From Chitinophaga pinensis (GTDB lineage Bacteria; Bacteroidota; Bacteroidia; M30B66): a stretch of 64,000 nucleotides of DNA. The notes beneath the pieces are model-generated. The model saw nothing but the letters and a program-made list of their open reading frames with translations. It did no database searches and was not told the DNA's origin. The stretch is taken from positions 29,124-93,123 of the forward strand of contig CAMCXT010000004.1 in NCBI GenBank assembly GCA_945883545.1. Reading direction: 5' to 3'. Shown here one piece after another: positions 19,029 through 26,906 of this stretch. Position numbers and translations under genes: made by a program. The stretch's first letter is position 1. Each line of letters opens with the position of its first letter.

Positions 19029-20063
19029 ATGAAAGGGATTTTCCGCCAAGGTAAGTACTCTATATTCATCGACTTAATCATCATGTTGGTGGTGGGTTGT
19101 TTGATTATATTTTACTTCAGCACCAGTAATTTTTTAAGTGGAAAGGGGAGTTCTGAATATGCATCTCATGCTGGATTTTCAATATTAATCACGTTCACAC
19201 TTTACTTTTTATTTCGATGGATGTTCGGTTTTTTAAATGCGAATTTTCCATGGAAAGAGTCAATTGCTAAGCGATTAATGATCGAAATTCCGTTGATCCT
19301 TGCAATTTCAGTTGGAGCAATGATGGCCTTCACACTCATGTGGAACGGAATTCTTGGAAGAGAAACAGTTTCTGCAGAGCTATTTACGAATTGTACGATT
19401 GCTTTGTTGGTTTCACTGATTGTTAATTTGTTTACTGAAGGTTCTAATTTGTTTAAATTGTATCGTGAATCAGCGGTTGGTGTGGAGGTTCTAAAGCGTA
19501 AAACCTTGGAATCGCATTTTGAAACTTTGAAAAGTCAGGTTGCACCGCATTTTCTATTTAATAGTTTGAACACTTTAATTGCATTAATCGATGAGAATCC
19601 GCAAACTGCAAAAGATTTTGTTCAGCATTTGGCCAACTACTATAGATATTCGATGCAGATTAATTCCCGCGAAACTGTAGAATTAGACACTGAATTAAAT
19701 TTGGTTCGGAATTATATCTTTTTACTTACCAGCCGTTTTGGTGATAATCTAAAGGTCCAGTTCCCTGATAAATCAAGCGATTTCGATAAACATGTTATTC
19801 CACTGGCTATTCAATTGTTGGTCGAAAATGCGGTGAAGCACAATATTATATCTTCCTCTAAACCACTGCATGTTTCAATCTTAATTCAGCAGGAAGTGCT
19901 TATTGTGAGAAACAATTTGCAAAAGAAAGATGCCTCTGAATTTTCGAATCGATTGGGTTTATCGAATATTCAGAATAGATATGAAATTGTATCTGGAAAA
20001 TCGATTGTCGTTCAAGAAACACAGGATCATTTTGAAGTTCAATTACCTTTATTAAATAGATAA
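19029..20063 (+). CDS. LytS/YehU-type sensor histidine kinase
   Basis: The 344-residue protein has four N-terminal transmembrane segments and then a His_kinase (PF06580) domain with the phospho-acceptor motif SQVAPHFLFNSLNTL and a degenerate HATPase domain (IPLAIQLLVENAVKHN, RLGLSNIQNRYEI). Such kinases pair with LytTR regulators, as seen here: the regulator gene starts one base after the stop codon. The signal is probably sensed in or through the membrane, as no large periplasmic domain is present. The target genes are not evident from this window. Confidence 0.92.
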   Translation: MKGIFRQGKYSIFIDLIIMLVVGCLIIFYFSTSNFLSGKGSSEYASHAGFSILITFTLYFLFRWMFGFLNANFPWKESIAKRLMIEIPLILAISVGAMMAFTLMWNGILGRETVSAELFTNCTIALLVSLIVNLFTEGSNLFKLYRESAVGVEVLKRKTLESHFETLKSQVAPHFLFNSLNTLIALIDENPQTAKDFVQHLANYYRYSMQINSRETVELDTELNLVRNYIFLLTSRFGDNLKVQFPDKSSDFDKHVIPLAIQLLVENAVKHNIISSSKPLHVSILIQQEVLIVRNNLQKKDASEFSNRLGLSNIQNRYEIVSGKSIVVQETQDHFEVQLPLLNR

Positions 20064-20064
20064 T

Positions 20065-20829
20065 ATGCATTTATTGATTGTAGAAGACGAGCCTCTCGCA
20101 GCAAAACGGTTGTATGGATTGATTGAAGAACTTAATATCGATTTTTCGAAAGTTTCATTTTGCGATAGCATCGAATCAGCTGTAAAGTTTTTTCAGCAAT
20201 CTGCCTTGCCCGATTTGGTATTTATGGACATAGAACTCGCAGATGGTAGAAGCTTTACCATTTTTGAGCAAGTGCAAGTGAATTGCCCCGTCATTTTCAC
20301 AACAGCATATGATGAACATGCGTTGGAAGCTTTCAAAGTGAATTCTATCGATTACTTGCTCAAACCAATTGAACCCAAGGAGCTACAGCGAGCAGTAGAG
20401 AAATGGGAAACCTTCCATTTGAAATCCAATGTGGATGGCGAATTGGCACGTTTTAATCAACTCATCCATCGTTTACAATTAAATCAAGAATACCGATCAA
20501 GAATCGTTGTGAGCAAATCGGATAGCTTGATCCCTCTTGATATGCAAGATGTTGCATGGATTTATGCTGAAGATAAATTAAACTTTATTGGCACATTTAA
20601 CAGAGATGTTTATCCGATCAACCAATCGCTCGATGAACTGCATCGTGAAATGAATCCAATGGATTTTCACCGTGCAAATAGATCATTGATTGTGCACCGT
20701 AAGGCGATCATTAAAGCCAGTTTTCACTTCAATGGGAAGCTCAAATTGCACTTGAATCCTGATCCTGAAATGGAAGTTTTTGTGAGCCGCGAACGAGCTC
20801 AAGCCTTCAAAAACTGGCTCGGAGCTTAA
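20065..20829 (+). CDS. LytTR family response regulator
   Basis: The 254-residue regulator has a receiver domain (acidic pocket EDE at 7-9, phospho-acceptor Asp55 in FMDIE, Lys100 in LLKPIE) and a C-terminal LytTR DNA-binding domain from about residue 145 (RIVVSKSDSLIPLDMQDVAWI ending in VSRERAQAFKNWL). LytTR domains bind direct repeats in promoters. Its partner is the LytS-type kinase immediately upstream. No obvious LytTR repeat was found nearby, so the regulon is open. Confidence 0.93.
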   Translation: MHLLIVEDEPLAAKRLYGLIEELNIDFSKVSFCDSIESAVKFFQQSALPDLVFMDIELADGRSFTIFEQVQVNCPVIFTTAYDEHALEAFKVNSIDYLLKPIEPKELQRAVEKWETFHLKSNVDGELARFNQLIHRLQLNQEYRSRIVVSKSDSLIPLDMQDVAWIYAEDKLNFIGTFNRDVYPINQSLDELHREMNPMDFHRANRSLIVHRKAIIKASFHFNGKLKLHLNPDPEMEVFVSRERAQAFKNWLGA

Positions 20830-20833
20830 GCGC

Positions 20834-20863
20834 TTGGAGGCTCGATTGGAAAGTTTAGTTTTG
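20834..20863 (+). promoter_or_regulatory. promoter of the acyltransferase gene
   Basis: TTG at 20834-20836, exactly 19 nt, then a perfect TAGTTTTG at 20856-20863. The inferred TTG start codon is 20 nt downstream. One of the best matches to the Bacteroidota promoter form in the window. Confidence 0.65.
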
Positions 20864-20882
20864 CAAGTTCAAGCTTGATCTT

Positions 20883-22184
20883 TTGCTCTACAAATTTTCA
20901 CATTTCATTATAGGCTTCTGGATGCGTGTGCATTTTAGAAGGATTTTCGTAAAAACGATTGCCAACATTCCCCGGAAAGGTCCTGTATTGTTGTCGTGTA
21001 ACCATGCAAATTCTTTTTTGGATGCCGTTGCTGTATCGCTCATTTTAAAGCGTGATGTCCATTTTTTGGCTCGCTCGGATGTATTTAAAAAGCCTTGGGC
21101 AAATTTTCTACTTCGGAAATTGAATATGATTCCGATTTATCGCTTGCAAGACGGCGTTGAAAACCTAGATCGAAACAATGAAACCTTCCAAATTTGTTCC
21201 GAACTCCTTGGCAGGGGAGAAGTAGTGCTGATTTTTTCTGAAGGTAATTGCGTGGTAGAAAAGCGATTGCGGACATTGAAAAAGGGCACTGCACGTATTT
21301 GGTTTGGTGCCATGGAAGCCCACAATTGGCAACTTGAAATTCCAATCATTCCTGTGGGAATCAATTATTCCCATCCTTATGATTTTCGAACGGAATTGAT
21401 GGTTTCTTTCGGTAAGGCATTGCATTTTTCAGATCTCAAAGACGATTGGTACAACGACAATGCCCATGCGATCAAGGTATTTAACGATCGTCTCACCGAA
21501 GGTGTAACTGCTGAAATGCTTATTATTCCAGCGCAAGAATTTGATTTGGGTACTGAGGATTTACTCGATTTCAAAAGAAGTTTACACCGTTACCCACTGC
21601 TGAAAACATACTATTTTGAAGCTTCTAGATTTGATGAAGAAAATCGGTTTTTGAAGCAATTGTTTCAAACAGAAAATCACCAGCAGATTATCGAAGAAGC
21701 CCATAGAACCGGTCAAGCATTGCGTACTGCTGGTTTCAGAGTGAATCAATTTTCTACCGAAATATCAAAGTGGAATACATTGTTTCTCATCCTGGGATTT
21801 ATCCCTGCAATGGTTTCAGTTTGTATCAATGCATTGCCCATCTGGCTCACAAGAAAAGCTTTGGTGGGAACCCAAAAGGATCCAAAATTCAGAGCATCTG
21901 TGATGATGGGCGCTTCAGCAATTGTATCCTACGTTTTCTACCTTTTGATCACACTCATAGGCATGATCTTCAGTTGGAAAATGATCTTTTGTTTGGTAGT
22001 TTTTCCTTGGATAACTGTGCTGACGGTTGTTTGGTGGGAACAGTTGCAAATTCGAAGAGCCAGAATGCAGGAACATGTGTGGTACAAAAAATCTCCAGAC
22101 CTCATGATGAAGCTGGAGATGAGTAGAGAGAATCTCTTTATGCAATCGGGCGCGATTAGTCTTTCACCCGCTGAAGACGCATAG
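20883..22184 (+). CDS. 1-acylglycerol-3-phosphate-type acyltransferase with C-terminal membrane region
   Basis: The 433-residue protein begins with a PlsC-type acyltransferase domain. NIPRKGPVLLSCNHANSFLD contains the catalytic His/Asp box, and LIFSEGNCVVEKRLRTLKKGTAR and IPIIPVGINY are later conserved blocks. Three hydrophobic segments follow near the C-terminus. It probably acylates a glycerolipid or similar acceptor at the inner membrane. The N-terminus MLYKFSHFIIGFWMR matches the family best when translation starts at TTG 20883; the first ATG (20922) would cut it. The last 29 nt overlap the convergent VOC gene. Confidence 0.85.
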   Translation: MLYKFSHFIIGFWMRVHFRRIFVKTIANIPRKGPVLLSCNHANSFLDAVAVSLILKRDVHFLARSDVFKKPWANFLLRKLNMIPIYRLQDGVENLDRNNETFQICSELLGRGEVVLIFSEGNCVVEKRLRTLKKGTARIWFGAMEAHNWQLEIPIIPVGINYSHPYDFRTELMVSFGKALHFSDLKDDWYNDNAHAIKVFNDRLTEGVTAEMLIIPAQEFDLGTEDLLDFKRSLHRYPLLKTYYFEASRFDEENRFLKQLFQTENHQQIIEEAHRTGQALRTAGFRVNQFSTEISKWNTLFLILGFIPAMVSVCINALPIWLTRKALVGTQKDPKFRASVMMGASAIVSYVFYLLITLIGMIFSWKMIFCLVVFPWITVLTVVWWEQLQIRRARMQEHVWYKKSPDLMMKLEMSRENLFMQSGAISLSPAEDA

Positions 22185-23205
22185 CGCTAAGCATCCAGTT
22201 AGGTAATGGCTTTGCCGGATTTCGTTTCCGGAGATCGAGGTACCAATTGAGTTTCTTCAAGATCGGTAAACGATGGGTTTGCACAAATTCGATCAACGTT
22301 CCATCTGGATCTTCGGTGTATGAAAAATGTCCAGCCGCCTCACCCATGTCGAAGCTATTCGCACTATCTACAGTAAAAGGATGTCCTTTTGATTCGCAGT
22401 TTTGCTTCAAGGCTTCCATGTCGTTCACATCGAAACAAATGTGGATGAATCCTTGGTCGCCCCAATATCTGCCTTCGTAAATCTTTTTGGCTTGTTCGTC
22501 GATCAATTGAACGAGTTCCACTTCTGCCATGCCCAAAAGGTTGCTGAAAGCTCCTCCAGGTTTGATTGTTGGTTGCAACAAAACTCTGCGGCAATTCATC
22601 CCATCAAATTCAGTTAAACGCGACGTATGATCGGCTGCAACACGACCAAATCCGAGCACTTCAGCATAGAATTTTATCGCATTTTCCATATTGCTCACGC
22701 CAATCTGGACACCTTGAACACCTCCGTTGGTATGCGAGCCACTGCCAAACCAAGTCAAGCCGTGGGTAAACGTAAAACGGTTTCCATCTGGATCCTCAAG
22801 GAAAAAACGTTCTCCATGCACAGGATCAGGAAGCAATTCGGATGGCTGTAGCCCGCGATGCAAGAAAAATTCTCTCGCACGAGCCACGTTTTGACATTTC
22901 ATCATCACGCCAAAAATTCCCAAATCGCCGGGTTTCACTTTAAATTGAGGCTTTTGAGGAGGCCGATCGGTGAATTGCCAGATTTCAAATCCACCGCCAC
23001 CTTGCATGTTCAAAGCCAATATCGCATAACGTTGTCGGGCTTCATGGCCTGTGTAACGTGTCATCAATGCTGCAGTGGATGCATCTTTGAAAACAGGAAC
23101 ATCCATTCCAAACATTTTACGGTACCAAGTCCAGCTGGCTTCGGCATCAGCACATCCAATTCCAACTTGTTGGATGCCACTGAGGAGTGATAATTTTGAA
23201 CTCAT
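22156..23205 (-). CDS. two-domain VOC (glyoxalase/bleomycin-resistance fold) protein
   Basis: The protein, 349 residues from ATG 23205, holds two VOC domains: one at about 10-160 (QQVGIGCADAEASWTWYRKMFG to FFLEDPDGNRFTF) and one at about 170-310 (VQGVQIGVSNMENAIKFYAEVLG to YTEDPDGTLIEFV). VOC enzymes are metal-dependent lyases, dioxygenases or isomerases; the substrate is unknown. The longer ORF start at 23250 overlaps the upstream gene by 49 nt, whereas ATG 23205 forms the ATGA overlap with the SDR stop, typical of translational coupling. The pair may modify the same molecule. Confidence 0.82.
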   Translation of the reverse strand: MSSKLSLLSGIQQVGIGCADAEASWTWYRKMFGMDVPVFKDASTAALMTRYTGHEARQRYAILALNMQGGGGFEIWQFTDRPPQKPQFKVKPGDLGIFGVMMKCQNVARAREFFLHRGLQPSELLPDPVHGERFFLEDPDGNRFTFTHGLTWFGSGSHTNGGVQGVQIGVSNMENAIKFYAEVLGFGRVAADHTSRLTEFDGMNCRRVLLQPTIKPGGAFSNLLGMAEVELVQLIDEQAKKIYEGRYWGDQGFIHICFDVNDMEALKQNCESKGHPFTVDSANSFDMGEAAGHFSYTEDPDGTLIEFVQTHRLPILKKLNWYLDLRKRNPAKPLPNWMLSAMRLQRVKD

Positions 23206-23993
23206 GTTGCTTTTACTTTTTTGATGAGCCAGTAGAAAACCGGCGGACAATATCTTCGGAGATACACAGGAAGCAATTCCATTTTTCCTATTAAAACCTC
23301 GTATTTCTTTTGTTTGATGGCACGCTCAATTACTTTGGCACAATGGTCGGCTGTGATGCCGTTTCTTTGGCCTGAATCGAGCAGATTGTGCGCACTTCCA
23401 TCGCCTTTCACAGCATTGAAAGAGATTTTGGTTAAAACCCTGCCGGGACAAATCAGCGTAACGTAAACAGGGATGTCTTTTAGTTCCAAACGGAGGGCTT
23501 CGAAATACCCGTGAAGCGCATGTTTTGCAGCAGCATAAGTGCTCCTTAGTGAAAATCCGAACTTTCCTGCAATGCTAGAAACCACCACGATATGCCCCTT
23601 TTTTCTGGAAACAAAATGTGGCAGCAACGCCTTCGAAAGTGCTACTGGTGCGAAATAGTTGATTTCCATCAACCTACGTTCTACTTCGTTAGATGTTTCT
23701 AATGCTGGCGACCGCTGACTTACACCGGCATTGTTTACCAAAACATCAACATGGCCCCAAAAACTGAGCGCTTTTTGAACAACTTCATCGAAAGTATCGA
23801 TATGGATTAGCTCAAATGGAAGGATTTCAACGGGTACATTTTGCGGAATTTCTGATTTCAGGTTTTCCAATGCTTTAACATCTCTTCCGCTGATTATGAT
23901 TGCGTTACCGGCCGTTCCAAGTCGCTTCGCCAAAGCCTCTCCAATGCCTGAAGATGCCCCAGTAATCCAGAATACCGTATGGTGCTGATCCAT
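23202..23993 (-). CDS. short-chain dehydrogenase/reductase
   Basis: The 263-residue protein (from ATG 23993; the ORF track starts at an upstream TTG) is a classical SDR. It has the NAD(P) binding TGASSGIG near the N-terminus, the NNAG structural motif, a catalytic Ser in VVVSSIAG and the YAAAK active site. C-terminal hydrophobic YLRRYCPPVFYWLI suggests weak membrane association, as in the DHRS7/SDR7-like group. It makes an ATGA overlap with the VOC gene, so the two are co-translated. The substrate is not predictable. Confidence 0.9.
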   Translation of the reverse strand: MDQHHTVFWITGASSGIGEALAKRLGTAGNAIIISGRDVKALENLKSEIPQNVPVEILPFELIHIDTFDEVVQKALSFWGHVDVLVNNAGVSQRSPALETSNEVERRLMEINYFAPVALSKALLPHFVSRKKGHIVVVSSIAGKFGFSLRSTYAAAKHALHGYFEALRLELKDIPVYVTLICPGRVLTKISFNAVKGDGSAHNLLDSGQRNGITADHCAKVIERAIKQKKYEVLIGKMELLPVYLRRYCPPVFYWLIKKVKAT

Positions 23994-24089
23994 CGGCGGC
24001 AAGTTAATCAAAGGCTGCCTAATTTTTATAAGTAGATGCGATGTTCAATGAAACTTCTACATTTTATCCTAACCTTAGAAGTAAACTAC

Positions 24090-24097
24090 TATTTTTG
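24090..24097 (+). promoter_or_regulatory. -7 promoter box placed 4 nt before the start codon
   Basis: Perfect TATTTTTG followed by TAGG and the ATG at 24102. If this is the working -7 box, transcription would begin at or next to the start codon. No clear -33 box was seen. Confidence 0.45.
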
Positions 24098-24101
24098 TAG
24101 G

Positions 24102-26810
24102 ATGGTAAAAACTACACATGAAAGACAATTGAAACAACTCAAATCTTTGTTGTTTCTGATTTTTTCGACAGTTTTCGGAATGTTGAATGCACAAACCGAC
24201 GACGAATTTTGGTTCGTTGCGCCTGAAGTCACTTCAAACCACGGCGACAATCCGATCGTGATTAGAGTAAGTGCATTTTCTCAAGATGCAGATATCACAT
24301 TAAGTCAACCTGCAAATCCCAATTTTACCCCAATCAATCTTACAGTTATTGCAGGATCAACCGAAACGATCGACCTCACCGCGTTTCAAACCTTGATCGA
24401 AAATCAACCTGCAAACCAAGTGCTCAACAAAGGCTTGTACTTGCAGTCGTCGGTGCCAGTTACTGCTTACTATGAAGTGAATAATTTCGTGAATCCGGAA
24501 ATTTTTGCATTGAAAGGTAAAAATGCACTTGGGCAAACATTCTACACGCCATTTCCTTCCGACTTTAACAATGGCACCTACACTCCATTAGCAATCAGCG
24601 GTTTTGAAATTGTAGCCACAGAAGACAATACCACGATCACCATCACACCAACTGCCGATTTGGTAACCCATCCAGCAGGAGTGCCTTTTACAGTTACGCT
24701 CAACCGCGGACAAACATATTCCTGTATTTCAAGTTCTACTGTTGCAGCCAGTCGACCGATCGGAACATCCATCACCTCCAATAAACCCATCGCAATAACA
24801 TTGAAAGATGATTCGGCCGCATTGGGCGGTTGCCGCGATTTAATGGGCGATCAATTGGTGCCTACCGGTGTAATTGGTAGCGAATACATTGTTATGAAAG
24901 GCTATCTGAACAATTCAGAAAAGGCTTATGTGCTCGCAGCATCTAACAATACGGAAGTTTTTATCGATGGAAATGCAACACCTGCAGCCACTTTGAACAT
25001 CGGTGAGCAATACGCAGTCGATATTTTAAATCCCACAACATATATCACTTCAAGTGCGCCGGTGTATGTGCTGCATGCATCAGGATTTGGATGTGAATTA
25101 GGAAGTGCAATTCTTCCATCAATCCAATGCACAGGCTCGTCGTCGGTGTTTTTTACCCGTTCCACAAACGAGTTTTTCGGACTCAACATTATGGTTCGTC
25201 CAGGTTCTGAAGGCAATTTTCTGCTCAACGGATCAACAACCTTGGTTCCTGCCTCTGCATTCACTTTGGTGCCCGGTTCTTCTGGCGAATGGATGACCGC
25301 TCAATTGTCGTTCAGTGATCTACAAATTCCTGTTGGTAACACATCGAGCATCGTCAATACATCAGTAAATTCTGAACTTTTCCATCTTGGAATTATCAAT
25401 GGTGGAAATTCAACAGGTTGTCGATACGGCTATTTCTCCGATTTTTCAAGTACGTATTTGGGAGAAAATCAAACAGTTTGCATCAACGATTCCTTGTTAC
25501 TGGATGGTGGTGCTGGAAAGGATACCTATCTGTGGAGCACAGGCGATACGATACAACAAATTTATGTGTACACACCAGGAGAATATTGGGTTGTAACCGT
25601 GAAAGATGGATGCGAAAGCAGCGATACCGTTACTGTTGTTCAAGATGCTCCTCAAATTCAACTTGGAAGCGATTTGGTTGCCTGTGGAACTTCAACTTTC
25701 GAGTTAAATCCAGGTCCTGGTTTTGTTGAGTTTCTTTGGAGCAACAACGCAACTACTTCAACAATCGATATCACATCACCGGGTGAATATTGGGTAGAAG
25801 CTTATACTTCAGCAGGTTGCAGAGCTCGTGACACCGTGAGTGTTACCTTCAACGAAATTCCTCCGATTTTAAATGTGCAGTATTTGTCGCCAGTTTGCGA
25901 AGGTGCTCCACTCACATTATCGGCTGTTGATGCAGTGGGCGAGGTTACTTGGACTGGACCAGCGAATTTCACATCCAACAACAGTCAGGTTTTGTTTGCC
26001 GACGTTCAACTCAATCAAAGCGGAAATTACACAGCGATTCAAACATTGAACGGATGCGACAGTCCACCAGCGCAATTTAGTATCGTGGTGAACGAAAGTT
26101 CAACGGTTTCAATTTCTGGCGATACCTTGATCTGCGAAGGCGAACTAGCTACGCTGACCGCGGAAGGGGATTTTTCTGGGCTTACATGGTCGAACGCTGC
26201 CACCACATCGAGCATCGAAGTTGGTCCGGGCGTATGGACTGTTTCTTCCAATTCTGCTGAAGGTTGCGGCGATACAGCGACTGTTCAAGTATTATTGGCA
26301 GAACCTGTTGCCTTGTTTACGGTCGATCCTTCTACTACAGTTTTGAAAGGGAATACCATTGGATTAGCGGATTCTTCATTCGTTTTTCCAAGTACCAACC
26401 AAGTGATTTATTCATGGGATTTTGGTGATGGAAATACGGCCTTAGGACCAGATCAAAATTATCTTTATGCCGATACCGGAAGTTTCAATTTGGTTTATGT
26501 TGTGACCAATTCTGAAGGATGTTTAGATACTTTGACCTCGGAGATCATCGTAATTGGCGATATTGTGGTTCCCAATGTATTCTCACCGAATGGAGATGGG
26601 AAAAACGACTTGTTTAAGATTGGCAATTTAGAAGCTTTTAAAAATCCTGCTATTTGGATTTTCAACCGATGGGGTAAACTCTTGTATTCGTCTGATAATT
26701 ATCAGAATAACTGGGATGGAGAAGAATATCCTGATGGTACATATTTCTTCGTTTTGCAACTCATGAACCCGGAAAAGGAATACAAAGGAACTGTGTTTAT
26801 TGCTCGTTAA
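24102..26810 (+). CDS. secreted protein with IgGFc-binding-like region and T9SS type B sorting domain
   Basis: From ATG 24102 (MVKTTHERQLKQLKSLLFLI, signal peptide ending LNAQ) the protein has 902 residues. The N-terminal half contains DDEFWFVAPEVTSNHGDNPI and repeated SSTVAASRPIGTSITSNKPI-like strands, as in the IgGFc-binding-like region of gliding-associated proteins. Ig/PKD-like modules follow (LSAVDAVGEVTWTGP; YSWDFGDGNTALGPD). The end is a CHU_C/gliding-motility type B sorting domain (PNVFSPNGDGKNDLF to VFIAR), so T9SS export and a surface role are expected. The start in the ORF track (24036) lies ahead of the promoter-like box, so ATG 24102 is preferred. Confidence 0.88.
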   Translation: MVKTTHERQLKQLKSLLFLIFSTVFGMLNAQTDDEFWFVAPEVTSNHGDNPIVIRVSAFSQDADITLSQPANPNFTPINLTVIAGSTETIDLTAFQTLIENQPANQVLNKGLYLQSSVPVTAYYEVNNFVNPEIFALKGKNALGQTFYTPFPSDFNNGTYTPLAISGFEIVATEDNTTITITPTADLVTHPAGVPFTVTLNRGQTYSCISSSTVAASRPIGTSITSNKPIAITLKDDSAALGGCRDLMGDQLVPTGVIGSEYIVMKGYLNNSEKAYVLAASNNTEVFIDGNATPAATLNIGEQYAVDILNPTTYITSSAPVYVLHASGFGCELGSAILPSIQCTGSSSVFFTRSTNEFFGLNIMVRPGSEGNFLLNGSTTLVPASAFTLVPGSSGEWMTAQLSFSDLQIPVGNTSSIVNTSVNSELFHLGIINGGNSTGCRYGYFSDFSSTYLGENQTVCINDSLLLDGGAGKDTYLWSTGDTIQQIYVYTPGEYWVVTVKDGCESSDTVTVVQDAPQIQLGSDLVACGTSTFELNPGPGFVEFLWSNNATTSTIDITSPGEYWVEAYTSAGCRARDTVSVTFNEIPPILNVQYLSPVCEGAPLTLSAVDAVGEVTWTGPANFTSNNSQVLFADVQLNQSGNYTAIQTLNGCDSPPAQFSIVVNESSTVSISGDTLICEGELATLTAEGDFSGLTWSNAATTSSIEVGPGVWTVSSNSAEGCGDTATVQVLLAEPVALFTVDPSTTVLKGNTIGLADSSFVFPSTNQVIYSWDFGDGNTALGPDQNYLYADTGSFNLVYVVTNSEGCLDTLTSEIIVIGDIVVPNVFSPNGDGKNDLFKIGNLEAFKNPAIWIFNRWGKLLYSSDNYQNNWDGEEYPDGTYFFVLQLMNPEKEYKGTVFIAR

Positions 26811-26906
26811 TTGGTCGTTTACCGAAGTTTGAGATTTTTTTTGAGAGCTGTATAGAACTCGGGTATCCTTCATTACTTTAGGAACTTGAAATCAAAGCAT
26901 ATTAGC

